This document shows positions 1 to 12,419 of a stretch of 64,000 bases of DNA, piece after piece. Made by a program: the position numbers and the translations under genes. Source of the DNA: Dama dama (Eukaryota > Chordata > Mammalia > Artiodactyla > Cervidae); the NCBI RefSeq assembly GCF_033118175.1, contig NC_083689.1:20876501-20940500 (forward strand), given 5' to 3'. Every line of letters begins with the position of its first letter. Position 1 is the first letter of the stretch. The notes under the pieces were generated by a model that was not told where the DNA came from, did no database searches, and saw nothing but the letters and a program-made list of their open reading frames with translations.

Positions 1-765
1 GCAACCGTCTAATTACGGTCCAATGAGGAATGGTATCTTTGATGTTGGCAGGAACATAGCAGCCCCATACGGTGGAGAAAATTATGGCCCAGGAGGCAGT
101 GGAGGAAGTTGGGGTTATGTAGGGGGAAGTGGATACTGAGTGTTTTCCTCTTTGCCCTGGGCTTCACTGTCTGAATAGCAGAGGATGAGAGCCCAGACAT
201 AACAGAACAGTTTCAGGTTATTGAAATAAGAACATTAAGAAAATTCTTATCTCAGCCAAGAATAAATATTTAGCGATGTGTCAGAAGAACTCAGAGCAGG
301 TTCAAAGAGTCATTTTTGTGAATGGACTGGATTATTTAAGAACATTACCTTCCTGTGGAGGAAAAATTGTGAAAAAAACTGACTTTGATATAGTTTCCTA
401 GTTTCCTAGCTTCTTAATTGTTTCTTTCTAGTGAGAGTGTAGAAGTATTCCATCTTTGATAATGTTAAATGTGTAAGTTTCAGCTGACATGTGAGACCTT
501 TTAAATGGTTTTTCTCAAAGTTTTGAAGCTATTAGCCAGAATCAGCACAATAGACAGAATGTTGTTCGTTTAAAACTTTGTGTCTGTAGAGTTAAGAAGC
601 AGTTGTACTTTTATGATTTAATAAAATAATTCTAAAAGAAAAGCAGTTGTAATTTGTCCTTTTTCACTTATGACTTTTTCACTTTAAAATTTTTATCTTT
701 TAAGTAATTTTTTCTACTTTTATGAGGTATTATTGATATATACTGTTTAATTTACTGTTTATTTT
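1..765 (+). pseudogene. 3' end of an HNRNPA2B1-type retrocopy (copy 0), coding end 2-139 plus 3'UTR
   Basis: Reading from base 2, 45 codons end in TGA at 137-139. They match the glycine-rich C-terminal tail of hnRNP A2/B1, including the QPSNYGPM block, the APYGG proline-tyrosine segment of the nuclear import signal, and a final GY. The following 600 bases run parallel to the 3' flank of the intact copy at 24,213-24,960. They include the conserved end-of-UTR block with AATAAA near 620, so this is an mRNA-derived copy including its 3'UTR. No stop is seen in the visible 45 codons. The start lies outside the window, so intactness cannot be judged. It is one of at least three related copies here. 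Confidence 0.8.
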
Positions 766-768
766 TAG

Positions 769-985
769 CAGCTTCCCAGGTGGCATAGTGGTAAAGAATC
801 CACTTGCCAATGAAGTAGACGTGGATTCAATCCCTGGGTGGGAAGGTTCCCCTGCAGAGAGAAATGGCAACACACTCCAGTATTGTCAACTGGGAAATCG
901 CATGGACAGAGGAGCCTGGGGGCTTTAGTCCATGGGGTCCCAAGAGTTGGACATGACTTAGGGACTAAACCACCAGACCACTATC
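769..985 (+). mobile_element. Bov-tA-type SINE
   Basis: The copy begins with the tRNA-derived head (gcttcccaggtggc) and carries the usual body motifs ('ggaagg', 'ccatggggtcccaagagttgg'). Several substitutions show it is not recent. Confidence 0.85.
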
Positions 986-989
986 ACCC

Positions 990-1135
990 ATTTATTTAGG
1001 CTGCACTGGGTCTTCATTGCGGTGAGTGGATGCTTCTCTTGTTGTAAAGCACTGACTCTAAGGTGCATGGTCTTTTTACTTGAGGCACACAGGCGCAGTA
1101 GTTGCAACAGGTGGGCTTAGTTGTCCTGCAATATA
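990..1135 (-). mobile_element. CHR-type tRNA-Glu SINE fragment
   Basis: 'Gctgcactgggtcttcattg' and 'cagtagttgcaacaggtgggcttag' are the reversed body of the cetartiodactyl CHR SINE family. Confidence 0.6.
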
Positions 1136-1189
1136 TGGGACAAAAAACAAGTGTTAACTGTAGTCATTATGTTGTACATTACATCCCTT

Positions 1190-2957
1190 GTTGTTCATTC
1201 GCTGAGTCATGTCTGACTCTTTGCAACCCTATAAACTGCAGCATGCCAGGTTTCTCTATCACTATCTCCCTGAGTTTCCTCAAATAACATGTCCATTGAG
1301 TCAGTGATACCATCCAACCATCTCATCCTCTGTTGCCCCCTCCTCCTCTTGCCCTCAATTTTCCCAGCATCATGGTCTTTTCCAATGAGTCAGCTCTTCA
1401 CATCAGGTAGCTGAAGTATTGGAGCTTCAGGTTTAGCATCTGTCCCTCCAATGAATATTTAGGGTTGATTTCCTTTAGGATTGACTGGTTTAATCTCCTT
1501 GCGGTCTAAGGGACTCTCAAGAGTATTCTCCAGCAACACAGTTCAAAAGCATCAATTCTTCAGCATTCAGGCTTCTTTATGATCCAGCTCTTACATCCAT
1601 ACATGACTACTGGAAAAAGCATAACTTTGATTAGATGGACCTTTGTTGGCAAAGTCATGTCTCTGCTTCTACAAACTGTCAAGGCTTGACACTGCTATTC
1701 TTCCAAGGAATAAGTGTCTTTTAATTTTGTGGCTGCAGTCACCATCAGAAGTGATTTTGGAGCCCCCCCTCAAATAAAGTCTCTCACTGTTTCCATTGTT
1801 TCCCTATCTATTCGCCATGAAGTGATGGGACAGGATGCCATGATCTTGGTTTTTTGAGTGCTGAGTGTTAAGCCAGCTTTCCCCCTCTCCTCTTTCACCT
1901 TCTTCAAGAGGCTCTTTAGTTCCTCTTCACTTTCTGACATTAAAGTGGTATCATCTGCATATCTGAGGTCCTTGATATTTCTCCTGGCAATCTTGATTCT
2001 AGCTTGTGCTTCATCCAGCTAGGCATTTCTCATGATATACTCTGCATTGAAGTTAAATAAGCAGGATGACAATATACAGCCTCGATGTACTTCTTTCTCA
2101 ATTTTGAACCAGACCATTGTTCTGTGTCTGGTTCTAACTGTTGCTTCTTGTCCTGCATACAGGTTTCTCAGGAGGAAGGTAAGGTGGTCTGTTATTTCCA
2201 TCTCTTTAAGAATATTACACAGTTTGTCATGATCCACACAGTCAAATGCTTTAGCATAGTCAATGAAGCAGAAGCAGATGTTTTTTGGGAATTCTCTTGC
2301 TTTTTTCTATGATCCAGGGTATGTTGGAAATCTGATCTCTGGTTCCTCTGCCTTTTCTAAATCCAGTTTGACATCTCAAAGTTTTTGGTTCACATACTGC
2401 TGAAGGCTAGCTTGAAGGATTTTGAGCAAAATCTTGTTGGCATGTGAAATGAGTGTAATTGTACAATAATTTGAACATCTTTTAGCACTGCTTTTCTTTG
2501 GGATTGGAATGAAAACTGATCTTCTCCAGTCCTGTGGCCACTGCTGAGTTTTCCAAATTTGCTGGCATAATGAGTGCAGCACTTTCACAGCATCATATTT
2601 TAGGATTTGAACTAGCTCAGCTAGAATTCCATCACCTCCACTAGCTTTGTTCATAGCAATGCTTTCTAATCCTTTGTTTAATGCAATGCTTCATACTCCA
2701 GGATGTCTGGCTCTAGGTGAGTGATCACACCATCGTGGTTAATTGGGTCATTAAGATCTTTTCTGTATAGTTCTTCTGTGTACTCTTGCCACATTTTCTT
2801 AATCTCTTCTGCTTCTGTTAGGTCCTTGCCGTTTTTGTCCTTTATTGTGCCTATCTTTGTATGAAATGTTCCCTTGGTATCTCCAATTTTCTTAGAGATC
2901 TCTAGTCTTTCCCATTCTATTGTTTTCGTCTCTTTCTTTGCATTGGTCATTTAAGAA
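1190..2957 (-). mobile_element. BovB LINE, 3' portion (split by an L1)
   Basis: The reverse strand encodes diverged pieces of BovB reverse transcriptase in several frames, for example ASGGDGI and IPKK near 2,500-2,650 and a finger/palm segment at 2,019-2,237. Frameshifts and stops are frequent. The same sequence resumes at 6,807, so the two blocks were one element before the L1 inserted. It overlays no host gene. Confidence 0.85.
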
Positions 2958-4213
2958 GGCTTTCTTTTTTTTTTTCATTTATTTTTATTAGTTGGAGGCT
3001 AATTACTTTACAATATTGTAGTGGGTTTTGTCATACATTGACATGAATCAGCCATGGAGTTACACGTATTCCCCATCCTGATCCCCTCTCCCACCTCACT
3101 CTCCACCCGATTCCTCTGGGTCTTCCCAGTGTCCCAGGCCCGAGCACTTGTCTCATGCATCCCACCTGGGCTGGTGATCTGTTTCACTATAGATGATATA
3201 CATGCTGTTCTCTCGTAACATCCCACCCTTGCCTTCTCCCACAGAGTCCAAAAGTCTGTTCTGTACATCTGTGTTTCTTTTTCTGTTTTGCATATAGGGT
3301 TATCATTACCATCTTTCTAAATTCCATATATGTGTGTTAGTATGCTGTAATGTTCTTTATCTTTCTGGCTTACTTCACTCTGTATAATGGGCTCCAGTTT
3401 CATCCATCTCATTAGAACTGATTCAAATGAATTCTTTTTAATGGCTGAGTAATATTCCATGGTGTATATGTACCACAGCTTCCTTATCCATTCATCTGCT
3501 GATAGGCATCTAGGTTGCTTCCATGTCCTGGCTATTATAAACAGTGCTGCGATGAACACGTGTCTCTTTCAGGTCTGGTTTCCTCGGTGTGTATGCCCAG
3601 AAGTGGGATTGCTGGGTCATATGGCAGTTCTATTTCCAGTTTTTTAAGAAATCTCCACACTGTTTTCCATAGTGGCTGTACTAGTTTGCATTCCCACCAA
3701 CAGTGTAAGAGGGTTCCCTTTTCTCCACACCCTCTCCAGCATTTATTGCTTGTAGACTTTTGGATAGCAGCCATCCTGACTGGCGTGTAATGGTACCTCA
3801 TTGTGGTTTTGATTTGCATTTCTCTGATAATGAGTGCTGTTGAGCATCTTTTCATGTGTTTGTTAGCCATCTGTATGTCTTCTTTGGAGAAATGTCTGTT
3901 TAGGTCTTTGGCCCATTTTTTGATTGGGTCATTTACTTTTCTGGAATTGATCTGCAGGAGTTCCTTGTATATTTTTGAGATTAATCCTTTGTCTGTTTCT
4001 TCATTTGCTATTATTTCCTCCCAATCTGAGGGCTGTCTTTTCACCTTGCTTATAGTTTCCTTTGTAGTGCAAAAGCGTTTAAGTTTAATTAGGTCCCATT
4101 TGTTTATTTTTGCTTTTATTTCCAATATTCTGGGAGGTGGGTCATAGAGGATCCTGCTGTGATTTATGTTGTAGAGTGTTTTGCCTATGTTCTGAGACTT
4201 TAATACCCCACTC
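2958..4213 (-). mobile_element. L1, 3' half (minus part of a 5'-inverted copy)
   Basis: A T-run at about 2,965-2,978 is the poly(A) tail on the opposite strand. The minus strand encodes the C-terminal part of L1 ORF2 (3,535-4,200: WDLIKLK, the CWRGCGEKGTLLHCWW cysteine region and YYSAIKKN), then the 3'UTR. The reading direction flips at about 4,214. Confidence 0.9.
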
Positions 4214-6806
4214 ACACCTATGGACAGATCAACTAAACAGAAAATTAACAAGGAAACACAAACTTTAAATGACACAATGGTCCAGCTAGACCTAACTGAT
4301 ATCTGTAGGACATTTCACCCCAAAACAATCAATTTCACCTTTTTCTCAAGTGCACACAGAACCTTCTCTAGAATAGGTCACATCCTAGGCCATAAACCTA
4401 GCCTTGGTAAATTCAAAAAAACTGAAATCATTCCAGTCATCTTTTCTGACCACAGTGCAGTAAGATTAGATCTCAATTACAGGAAAAAACTATTAGAAAT
4501 TCCAACATATGGAGGCTAAATAACACGCTTCTGAATAACCAACAAATCATAGAAGAAATCAAAATATGCATAGAAACAAATGAAAAAGAAAACACAACAA
4601 CCCAAAACCTATGGGACATTGTAAAAGCAGTGCTAAGGGGAAGGTTTTTAGCAATACAAGCTTACCTCAAGAAACAAGAAAAAAGTCAAACAAATAACCT
4701 AACTCTATACCTAAAGCAACTAGAGAAGGAAGAAATGAAGAACCCCAGGGTTAGTAGAAGGAAAGAAATCTTAAAAATTAGGGCAGAAATAAATACAAAA
4801 GAAATAAAGGCGAATCTTAAAAATTAGGCAGAAATGAAGAACCCCAGGGTTAGTAGAAGGAAAGAAATCTTAAAAATTAGGGCAGAAAAAAAAAATGCAA
4901 AAATAAATAAATAAATAAATAAAGAGACCATAGCAAAAATCAACAAAGCCAAAAGCTGGTTTTTTGAAAAGGTAAATAAAATTGACAAACCGTTAACCAG
5001 ACTCATCAAGAAACAAAGGGAGAAGAAGCAAATCAACATAATTAGAAATGAAAATGGAGAGATCACAACAGACAACTCTGAAATACAAAGGATCATAAGA
5101 GACTACTACCAGCAGCTCTATGCCAATAAAATGGACAACTTGGAAGAAATGGACAAATTCTTAGAAAAGTATAACTTTCCAAAACTGAACCAGGAAGAAA
5201 TAGAAGATCTTAACAGACCCATCACAAGCACAGAAATCAAAACTGTAATCAGAAATCTTCCAGCAAACAAAAGCCCAGAACCAGATGGCTTCACAGCTGA
5301 ATTCTACAAAAAATTTATAGAAGAGCTAACACCTATCTTACTCAAACTTTTCCAGAAAATTGCAGAAGAAGGCAAACTTCCAAACTCATTCTATGAGGCC
5401 ACCATCAGCCTAATACCAAAACCAGACAAAGATGCCACAAAAAAAGAAAACTACAGGCCAATATCACTGATGAACATAGATGCAAAAATCCTTAACAAAA
5501 TTCTAGCAAACAGAATCCAACAACATATTAAAAAGATCATACATCATGACCAAGTGGGCTTTATCCCAGGAATGCAAGGATTCTTTAATATCCACAAATC
5601 AATCAATGTAATACACCACATTAACAAATTGAAAGATAAAAACCAACCCACTGAAATGTTGTGAAGTAATTAGCCTCCAACTAATAAAAAAAAAAGATAA
5701 AAACCATATGATTATCTCAATAGATGCAGAAAAAGCCTTTGACAAAATTCAACATTCATTTATGACAAAAACTCTCCAGAAAGCAGGCATAGAAGGAACA
5801 TACCTCAACATAATAAAAGCTATATATGACAGACCTACAGCAAACATTATCCTCAATGGTGAAAAATTGAAAGCATTTGCCTTAAAGTCAGGAACAAGAC
5901 AAGGGTGCCCACTCTCACCACTACTATTCAACATAGTTTTGGAAGTGTTGGCCACAGCAATCAGAGCAGAAAAAGAAATAAAAGGAATCCAGATAGGAAA
6001 AGAAGAAGTAAAACTCTCACTGTTTGCAGATGACATGACCCTCTACATAGAAAACCCTAAAGACTCTACTAGAAAATTACTAGAGCTAATCAATGAATAC
6101 AGTAATGGTGCAGGATACAAAATTAACACACAGAAATCCCTTGCATTCCTATACACTAACAATGAGAAAACAGAAAGAAAAATTAAGGAAACAATACCAT
6201 TCACCATTGCAACAAAAAGAATAAAATACTTAGGAGTATATCTACCTAAAGAAACGAAAGACCTATACATAGAAAACTATAAAACACTGATGAAAGAAAT
6301 CAAAGAGGACACAAATAGATGGAGAAATATACTGTGTTCATGGATTGGAAGAATCGACATTGTGAAAATGACTATACTACCCAAAGCAATCTATAGATTC
6401 AATGCAATCCCTATCAAGCTACCAACAGTATTTTTCACAGAACTAGAACAAATAATTTCACAATTTGTATGGAAATACAAAAAACCTCGAATAGCCAAAG
6501 CAATCTTGAGAAAGAAGAATGGAACTGGAGGAATCAACCTGCCTGACTTCAGGCTCTACTACAAAGCCAGAGTCATCAAGACAGTATGGTACTAGCACAA
6601 AGACAGAAATATAGATCAATGGAACAACATAGAAAGCCCAGAGATAAATCCACGAACCTATGGACACCTTATCTTTGACAAAGGAGGCAAGAATACACAA
6701 TGGAAAAAAAGACAACCTCTTTAACAAGTGGTGCTGGGAAAACTGGTCAACCACTTGTAAAAGAATGAAACTAGAACACTGTCTAACACCATACACAAAA
6801 ATAAGC
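4214..6806 (+). mobile_element. L1, inverted 5' part with endonuclease end and reverse transcriptase
   Basis: The plus strand encodes L1 ORF2 from the end of the endonuclease (SDHSAVRLDL) through the reverse transcriptase. The RT part runs from about 5,131 to 6,595, with the FADDM active-site box near 6,025. There is a stop around 5,662 and an A-rich local insertion there. A second local duplication at 4,810-4,880 repeats 'gaagaaccccagggttagtagaagg'. Together with the preceding minus-strand block this is a 5'-inverted L1 about 3.85 kb long, not an active element. Confidence 0.9.
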
Positions 6807-8400
6807 TTTTCTTCTTTTCTCAGCTATTTGAAAGTCCTCCTCAGACAACCACTTTGCCTAGTTGCATTTCTTTTTCTTGGGGATGGTTTTGGTCACCACC
6901 TCCTGTACAATGTTAGGAACCTCATCCATAGCTTTTTAGGCACTCTATCAGATCTAATCCCTTGAATCTATTTGTCACTTCCAGTGTATAATCATAAGGG
7001 ATTTGATTTAGGTCATAACGGAATGGCCTAGTGGTTTCCTCTACTTTCTTCAATTTGAGCCTGAATTTTGCAGTAAGGAGCTGATGATCTGAGCCACAGT
7101 CAGCTTCAGGTGTTGTTTTTGCTGACCATTTGGAGCCTCTCCATCTCTGGCTGCAAAAAATGTAATCAATATAATTTTGGTACTGACCATCTGGTGAGGT
7201 CCATGTTTAGCATCATCTCTTATGTTGTTGAAAAAGGATGTTTGCTATGACCAGTGCATTCTGTTGGCAAAACTCTGTTAACCTTTTCCCTGCTTCATTT
7301 TATACTCCTCTAAGGTCAAACTTGCCTGTTACTCCAGATATCTCTTGACTTCCCACTTTTACATTCCACTCCCCTATGGTGAAGAGGACATCTTTTTTGG
7401 TTTTAGTTATAGGAGGTCTTATAGGTCTTCATAGAATAGTTCAGCTTCTTCAGCATTAGAGGTTGGGGCATAGATTTGGATTACTGTGATGTTGAATGGT
7501 TTGCCTTGAAAAATAACAGAGATCATTCTGTTATTTTTGAGATTGCACCCAAGAACTGCATTTTGGACTCTTTTGTTGACTATGAGGGCTACTCCATTTC
7601 TTCTAAAGGATTCTTGTCCTTTAGTAGTAGATAGGTCATATATATTACATTTGCCCATTCCCACCCATTTTAGTTCACTGATTATTCACTCTTGCCATCT
7701 CCTGTTTGACCACATCCAATTTACCTTGTTTCATGGACCTAACATTCCAGGTTCCTATGCAATATTGCTCTTTACGGCATTGGACTTTACTTTCACCAAC
7801 AGACACAATCACACCTGGGTGTCGTTTTCACTTTGGCTCAGCCTCTTCATTCTTTCTGCAGCTATTTCTCCACTCTACCCCAGTGGAATATTGGGCACCT
7901 ACTGGCCTGGGGGGTTCATCTTTCAGTTTCATATCTTTTTGCCTTTTCAAACTGTTCATGGGGTTCTCAAGGCAAGAATGCTGAAGTGGTCTGCCTTCCC
8001 CTTCTACAGTGTACCACACTTTTAGTGGGGACATGCCCTTCAGTTGCTCAGCGTAGCTGGATGAAATGCCTGTGCTTTGACTTTCCCACTGCTGGTCCTC
8101 AGTGAGCATTTAAACTTTCACTGGCCATCAGGAGTCAGTCAAGATGTGGCCAGGGTTTGAGGCAAAGGCCCTGTTGGAGTGGCTGAAAAGCGGGTCTGGG
8201 GACTGCTGGAGCTGATGTTTGAGGATGCCCAGGAGTGGAGGGCACCCCACCTCACTGATGCTGCTGGTTACCCTGGAGCCATTCCGCCGCCTGGGAGCTG
8301 CTGTCCACCAGTGGAGCTGATAAGCCACCCAGGAGCTGACTGTACCCTGGCTTTTCCACTGCTGCTGGTTGCCCTAGTACTTTATTTATCTTCTTAACCA
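6807..8400 (-). mobile_element. BovB LINE, 5' portion and GC-rich 5' end
   Basis: This continues the BovB element after the L1. The minus strand at 7,419-7,664 encodes a BovB endonuclease segment (MISVIFQGKPFNITVIQIYAPT). The GC-richer segment at 8,100-8,400 looks like the element's 5' leader. All frames are short and broken. Confidence 0.75.
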
Positions 8401-8880
8401 GAAATTTGTACCTTTTGGCATCCTTCATTCTATTTCTCTGCTCACAAATTCCCCACCTCTGGTGGTATCTTTTCCTTTGAGATTATAAAGGAAATTTTAA
8501 GTTCATCATATAAATGAGATGCTATAGTCTTTGTCTTTCTCTGACTTATTTCACTTAGCATAGTGCCCTCAAGAGATTATCCATGTTGTTGGAAATGGCA
8601 CGATTTCCTTATTTTCTTATGGTTGAACAGTCTATCATTATATGTGTATATATATGTGTGTATGTATATATATATGAACATGTGTTGTATATATGCATAA
8701 AATGTAAAATCACATTTTCTTCATTCATCTTTTGATAGATATTTAGGGTCATTTCCATGTTTTGGCTATTGTAAGTAATGCTGCAATGAACATGGACTAT
8801 TCAGGATAATGACTTTTGTTTTGTTCAGATATATACCCAGAAGTGGAGTTGAAATAGAGCAAGTTCCTACAGTCCTTCCC
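8401..8880 (-). mobile_element. old L1 3' fragment with AT dinucleotide tract
   Basis: Reversed L1 3'-end phrases are recognisable ('cttatttcacttagca', 'ccatgttttggctattgtaa', 'atgctgcaatgaaca'). A TATG/TA tract lies at about 8,640-8,690. Confidence 0.7.
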
Positions 8881-9129
8881 ATCCCCTTACCCCATGTCCT
8901 CAACCTGCCTATTATCTGTGAAAAAAAAAAAAAACAACAACTTAGCCAGAAGAATAAGTTTAATCATAGAAGTGAGAAAATGCAGAAGCAAAGAAAAGCA
9001 GTCAAATAGGACAAAACAGTAATAGTTTAGTCGTTAAGCATTGTCAAGGAATGTTAGTTTCTTCTCAAGGGCTATAGATTTTGAGCAATATCCTGATTTG
9101 TCTTGTAGATACTGAAATTCCCACCAAGT

Positions 9130-9530
9130 GGAATAGGTTAACTGCATGATGACCAGACTGGAGCCATGACAGAAGCTGCCACAATTGTGAGCATTGGCCT
9201 TAAGGAAATGGGAAAAAACTGACCCTGGAACTTAAAATTAACTGCACTTGAAACAATCAAGATGATGCTGGTCAGACCACTGGTGACCAATTTCAAGATT
9301 ACCGTCAGAGCTGACTGCTGTTTCTACATATAGTCCCATTGTTCTGCCTATACACTCTCTTGCCCCATGATTGTCAAGGGGGGAGTTGCCCTTTGGACAG
9401 GAGTCTGCCCTCCCCTCTGGCCCCGGTCACTGGCATCCAAAATAAAGCAAACTTTCCTTTCCATCAACCTTGCCTCTTTATTGGCTTTTGAGCAGTGGGA
9501 GTCTGGATCCCACTTTCAGTTTCAGTTTGA
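9130..9530 (+). mobile_element. ERV-type LTR-like segment
   Basis: A mixed-composition segment has a polyadenylation signal (aataaag near 9,440) followed by a stretch resembling an LTR R-U5 end ('ttgcctctttattggctttt') and a pyrimidine-rich close. No retroviral reading frame is attached. The assignment rests on architecture only. Confidence 0.4.
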
Positions 9531-10130
9531 TGAATTCTGACTCCAATTATATCTTAATATGATCCAAATTACAATGTTCTCCTATCTATTTGACTTTTAT
9601 TGTATCAGAAGGAATAAATTCTCCTCATCACAAAACTTTTTTAAATTAAACCTGTGGAAGGCATTTAAATTATAACTGATATTAAGGAATTAAGTAACTA
9701 AGAAGGTTTTGATTCCAAGAAAAGGCTGATTTAGTAAGCTGCAAGACAGTTCAAGAGCAAATATTCAAACAAAAGCACAGAGTGAAAAATAGACAAGACA
9801 GATTTAAAACATAAGTGGGAAGTGATGAAGAGTGGAGCAGAGAGAAGGTGGGGAGGAATTGATATCACAGATGAAAATATACACAAGCATGTTCCAAATG
9901 GATGAAAGACATCAACCCACAGATGTAAGTAACTCAACGTTCTTTGAGCAAAAAACAAAACAAAACAAAAACAAAAACACAGATGCAAGAATGAGATACA
10001 CTATGGTCTCAATGCCAAAGTCAATGTAAAAAGATTTTAGAGATTTTAGAGAATACAGAGGCTAATTGGTGATGCCTAGACATAAATAAAAACTAAGATA
10101 GATAGCAACATGAACCTTTTATTTTAGAAA
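9531..10130. other. intergenic, no gene seen
   Basis: AT-rich sequence without a recognisable gene. An A/C-rich low-complexity tract is at 9,950-9,980. Confidence 0.5.
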
Positions 10131-10134
10131 ATAT

Positions 10135-10735
10135 TTTAATCTCTCTCTCTTTTTTCATTTTTGGCTGTGCTGGGTCTTCACACGGGCTTACCTCCAGGGG
10201 AAGCATGTGGGCTTCTCTTGCTGCAGTCCATCGGCTTTTTGTTGAAGTGCAATGGGCTTCTCTTGTTACAGATCATGGGCTCTAGACTGCAAGAGCAGTA
10301 GTTGCAGCCGAAAGGCTTAGTTGACCTGTGGCATAGGGGATCTTAGTTCCCTGACCAGGGATCTAACCTGTGTTGGAGGGTGGATTCTTTTTCTTACATA
10401 ATTTTATTTATTTATCTTTGGTTATGCTGTGTCTTCATTGCTGTGCAGGCTTTTCTCTAGATGCAGTAAATGGGGGCTACTCTCTAGTTGTGGTGCTTGG
10501 GCTTCTCACTGAGGTAGCTTCTCGTTTCGGAGCATAGGCTCTAGAGCACAGGCTCAGTAGATGTGGCGCACCAGCTTAGTTCCTCTGAGGCATGTAGCAT
10601 CTTCCTAGATCATGGATCAAAGCCACGTCTCCTGCATTGGCAGGAGGATTCTTTACCACTGAGCCACCAGGGAAGTCCCTGGAAAATGGATACTTAACCA
10701 GTGGACCACCAGGGAAGTCCCGAGAAGCTTTTTAA
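10135..10735 (-). mobile_element. two CHR-type SINEs in tandem
   Basis: Two reversed CHR copies follow one another (about 10,135-10,385 and 10,395-10,735). Both contain 'gctgtgctgggtcttca'-like phrases and end in 'accaccagggaagtccc'. Confidence 0.75.
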
Positions 10736-11134
10736 AGTGCTAAAATAAATCTCACGTCAAGACAAAATTCTATACCCAGCATCAAAATGGTCCCAAATAA
10801 AGATGTCTGAAAAACTTAAAGTGACGCATTTCATTGTTAGTAGACTTGAATTAGACAAAATACTAGACAGTGCTATTAAGTCCAAAGGACAATATTTCCA
10901 AATTGAAAACAAGGGATGCAGGAAAGAACAGAGTCAATAAAAGAGAATTTAAAATAAATATCAATGAATTTTGCTTTATAAACAGTTCAAGAAATATGTC
11001 ATGGAGATTAAAATATATGTAGAATTAAAATGCATGACAGCAGTAATAGAAAAGCCAGGAAAGTTAAAATGAAATTGAAAGTATTCTAAGATTCTAGCTT
11101 TGAGAAAAGTGGTAAAAATGATTATCTGTATTTG

Positions 11135-11335
11135 TTGTTTAGTCACTAAATTTTGTCCAACTCTTTTGTGACCTCAGGGACTGTAACCCACCAGGCTCCT
11201 CTGTTTATGGGATTTCCCAGGCAAGAATACTGGAGTGGGTTGCCATTTCTTTCTCTAGGGGATCTTCCCCATCCAGGAACTAAACCTGCTTGACAGGCGG
11301 ATTCTTTACCACTGAGCCAGCAGAGAAGCTCAATT
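11135..11335 (-). mobile_element. Bov-tA-type SINE
   Basis: A reversed copy running from 'ttgttgtttagtcactaa' to 'ctttaccactgagccagc'. Confidence 0.8.
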
Positions 11336-11564
11336 ATCTGTATCAGGCTATATTAAATGAAGGAATCATAATTTAATCATAATTCATAATACTCATTAAT
11401 TCATAATTTAATGTAACCACAAATATTTGTATATGAAAATAAGTTTATACAGGGAACAGTGTGATAATGAAAGAGTTAAGTCATAGTCAGTGAAGTAAAG
11501 AGAGTTTAGGGCAAAGGGCAGGGCAAGAGTCAGATGGTTGAAGTAATTTTGTATTTATTAGTAA

Positions 11565-11795
11565 TTTTTCCCAGGTGGTGCTAGTGGTAAAGAACCAGCC
11601 TGCTAATGCAGGAGACATAAGAGACTCAGGTTTGATTTGGGTCGGGAAGATCCCCTGGAGGAGGGCATGGCAACCCACTCCAGTATTCTTGACTGGAGAA
11701 TCCCGTGGACAGAGGAACCTGTCAGGCTACAGTCCATGGGGTCGCAAAGAGTCAGACATGACTGAACCGACTGAGCATGCGTGCATGCAGGTGAA
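11565..11795 (+). mobile_element. Bov-tA-type SINE
   Basis: A forward copy with the tRNA-like head at 11,568 and the tail 'agagtcagacatgactgaa' near 11,750. Confidence 0.85.
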
Positions 11796-12089
11796 ACACA
11801 AATGAACAAAACTAATTTCTCTGGTATGACTGTGGGATTCAGACATTCCAGATTTGTTAATATAATTTGGGCATTAATTACTGATAAACATGTGAACAAT
11901 CTCTATTTTATTGTGTTAATACATGAGTTTACAGATATTAAAAAAAAATAAAGCTTTTAACACTTAAACTTTAAACATATATAGTACTGTACCTCAATGA
12001 GATAATGGATGTCAAAGCTATTGTGGTGATCATTTCCTGATATAGATGTCATATCATTACTCTATTACATCCCCTTTAAACATCTATAC

Positions 12090-12306
12090 TGTGTGCGTGT
12101 GTGCTAAGTTGCTTCAGACTCTTTGTGGCCCTATGGACTGTAGCCTGTCAGGCTCCTCTGTTCATGGGATTCTCCAGGCAAGAATACTGGAGTGGGTTGC
12201 CCTGCCATCCTCCAGGGGATCTTCCTGATTTAGGATTGAACCAGCGTCTCCTGCAACTCCTGCATTGCAGGCACATTCTTTACTGCTGAGCCATGGGGGA
12301 AGCCCA
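12090..12306 (-). mobile_element. Bov-tA-type SINE
   Basis: A reversed copy ('gcttcagactctttgtgg' to 'gagccatgggggaagccc'). It is flanked on both sides by 'aaacat..atatagtactgta', which suggests an imperfect target-site duplication. Confidence 0.85.
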
Positions 12307-12419
12307 AACATATATAGTACTGTATGTCAATTGTGGTCAATGATATCTCATGAAATCAGAAAAAAAATTGTTATAAAAAATTAAAAGTACAAAAAAGTAT
12401 AAATCAAAGAGGACAAACA

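Noticed and set aside
5131..6595. Reverse transcriptase frames as host or group II intron genes
   Set aside because: Sequence and surroundings are those of L1 ORF2. Similar frames at 61-62.3 kb are BovB.
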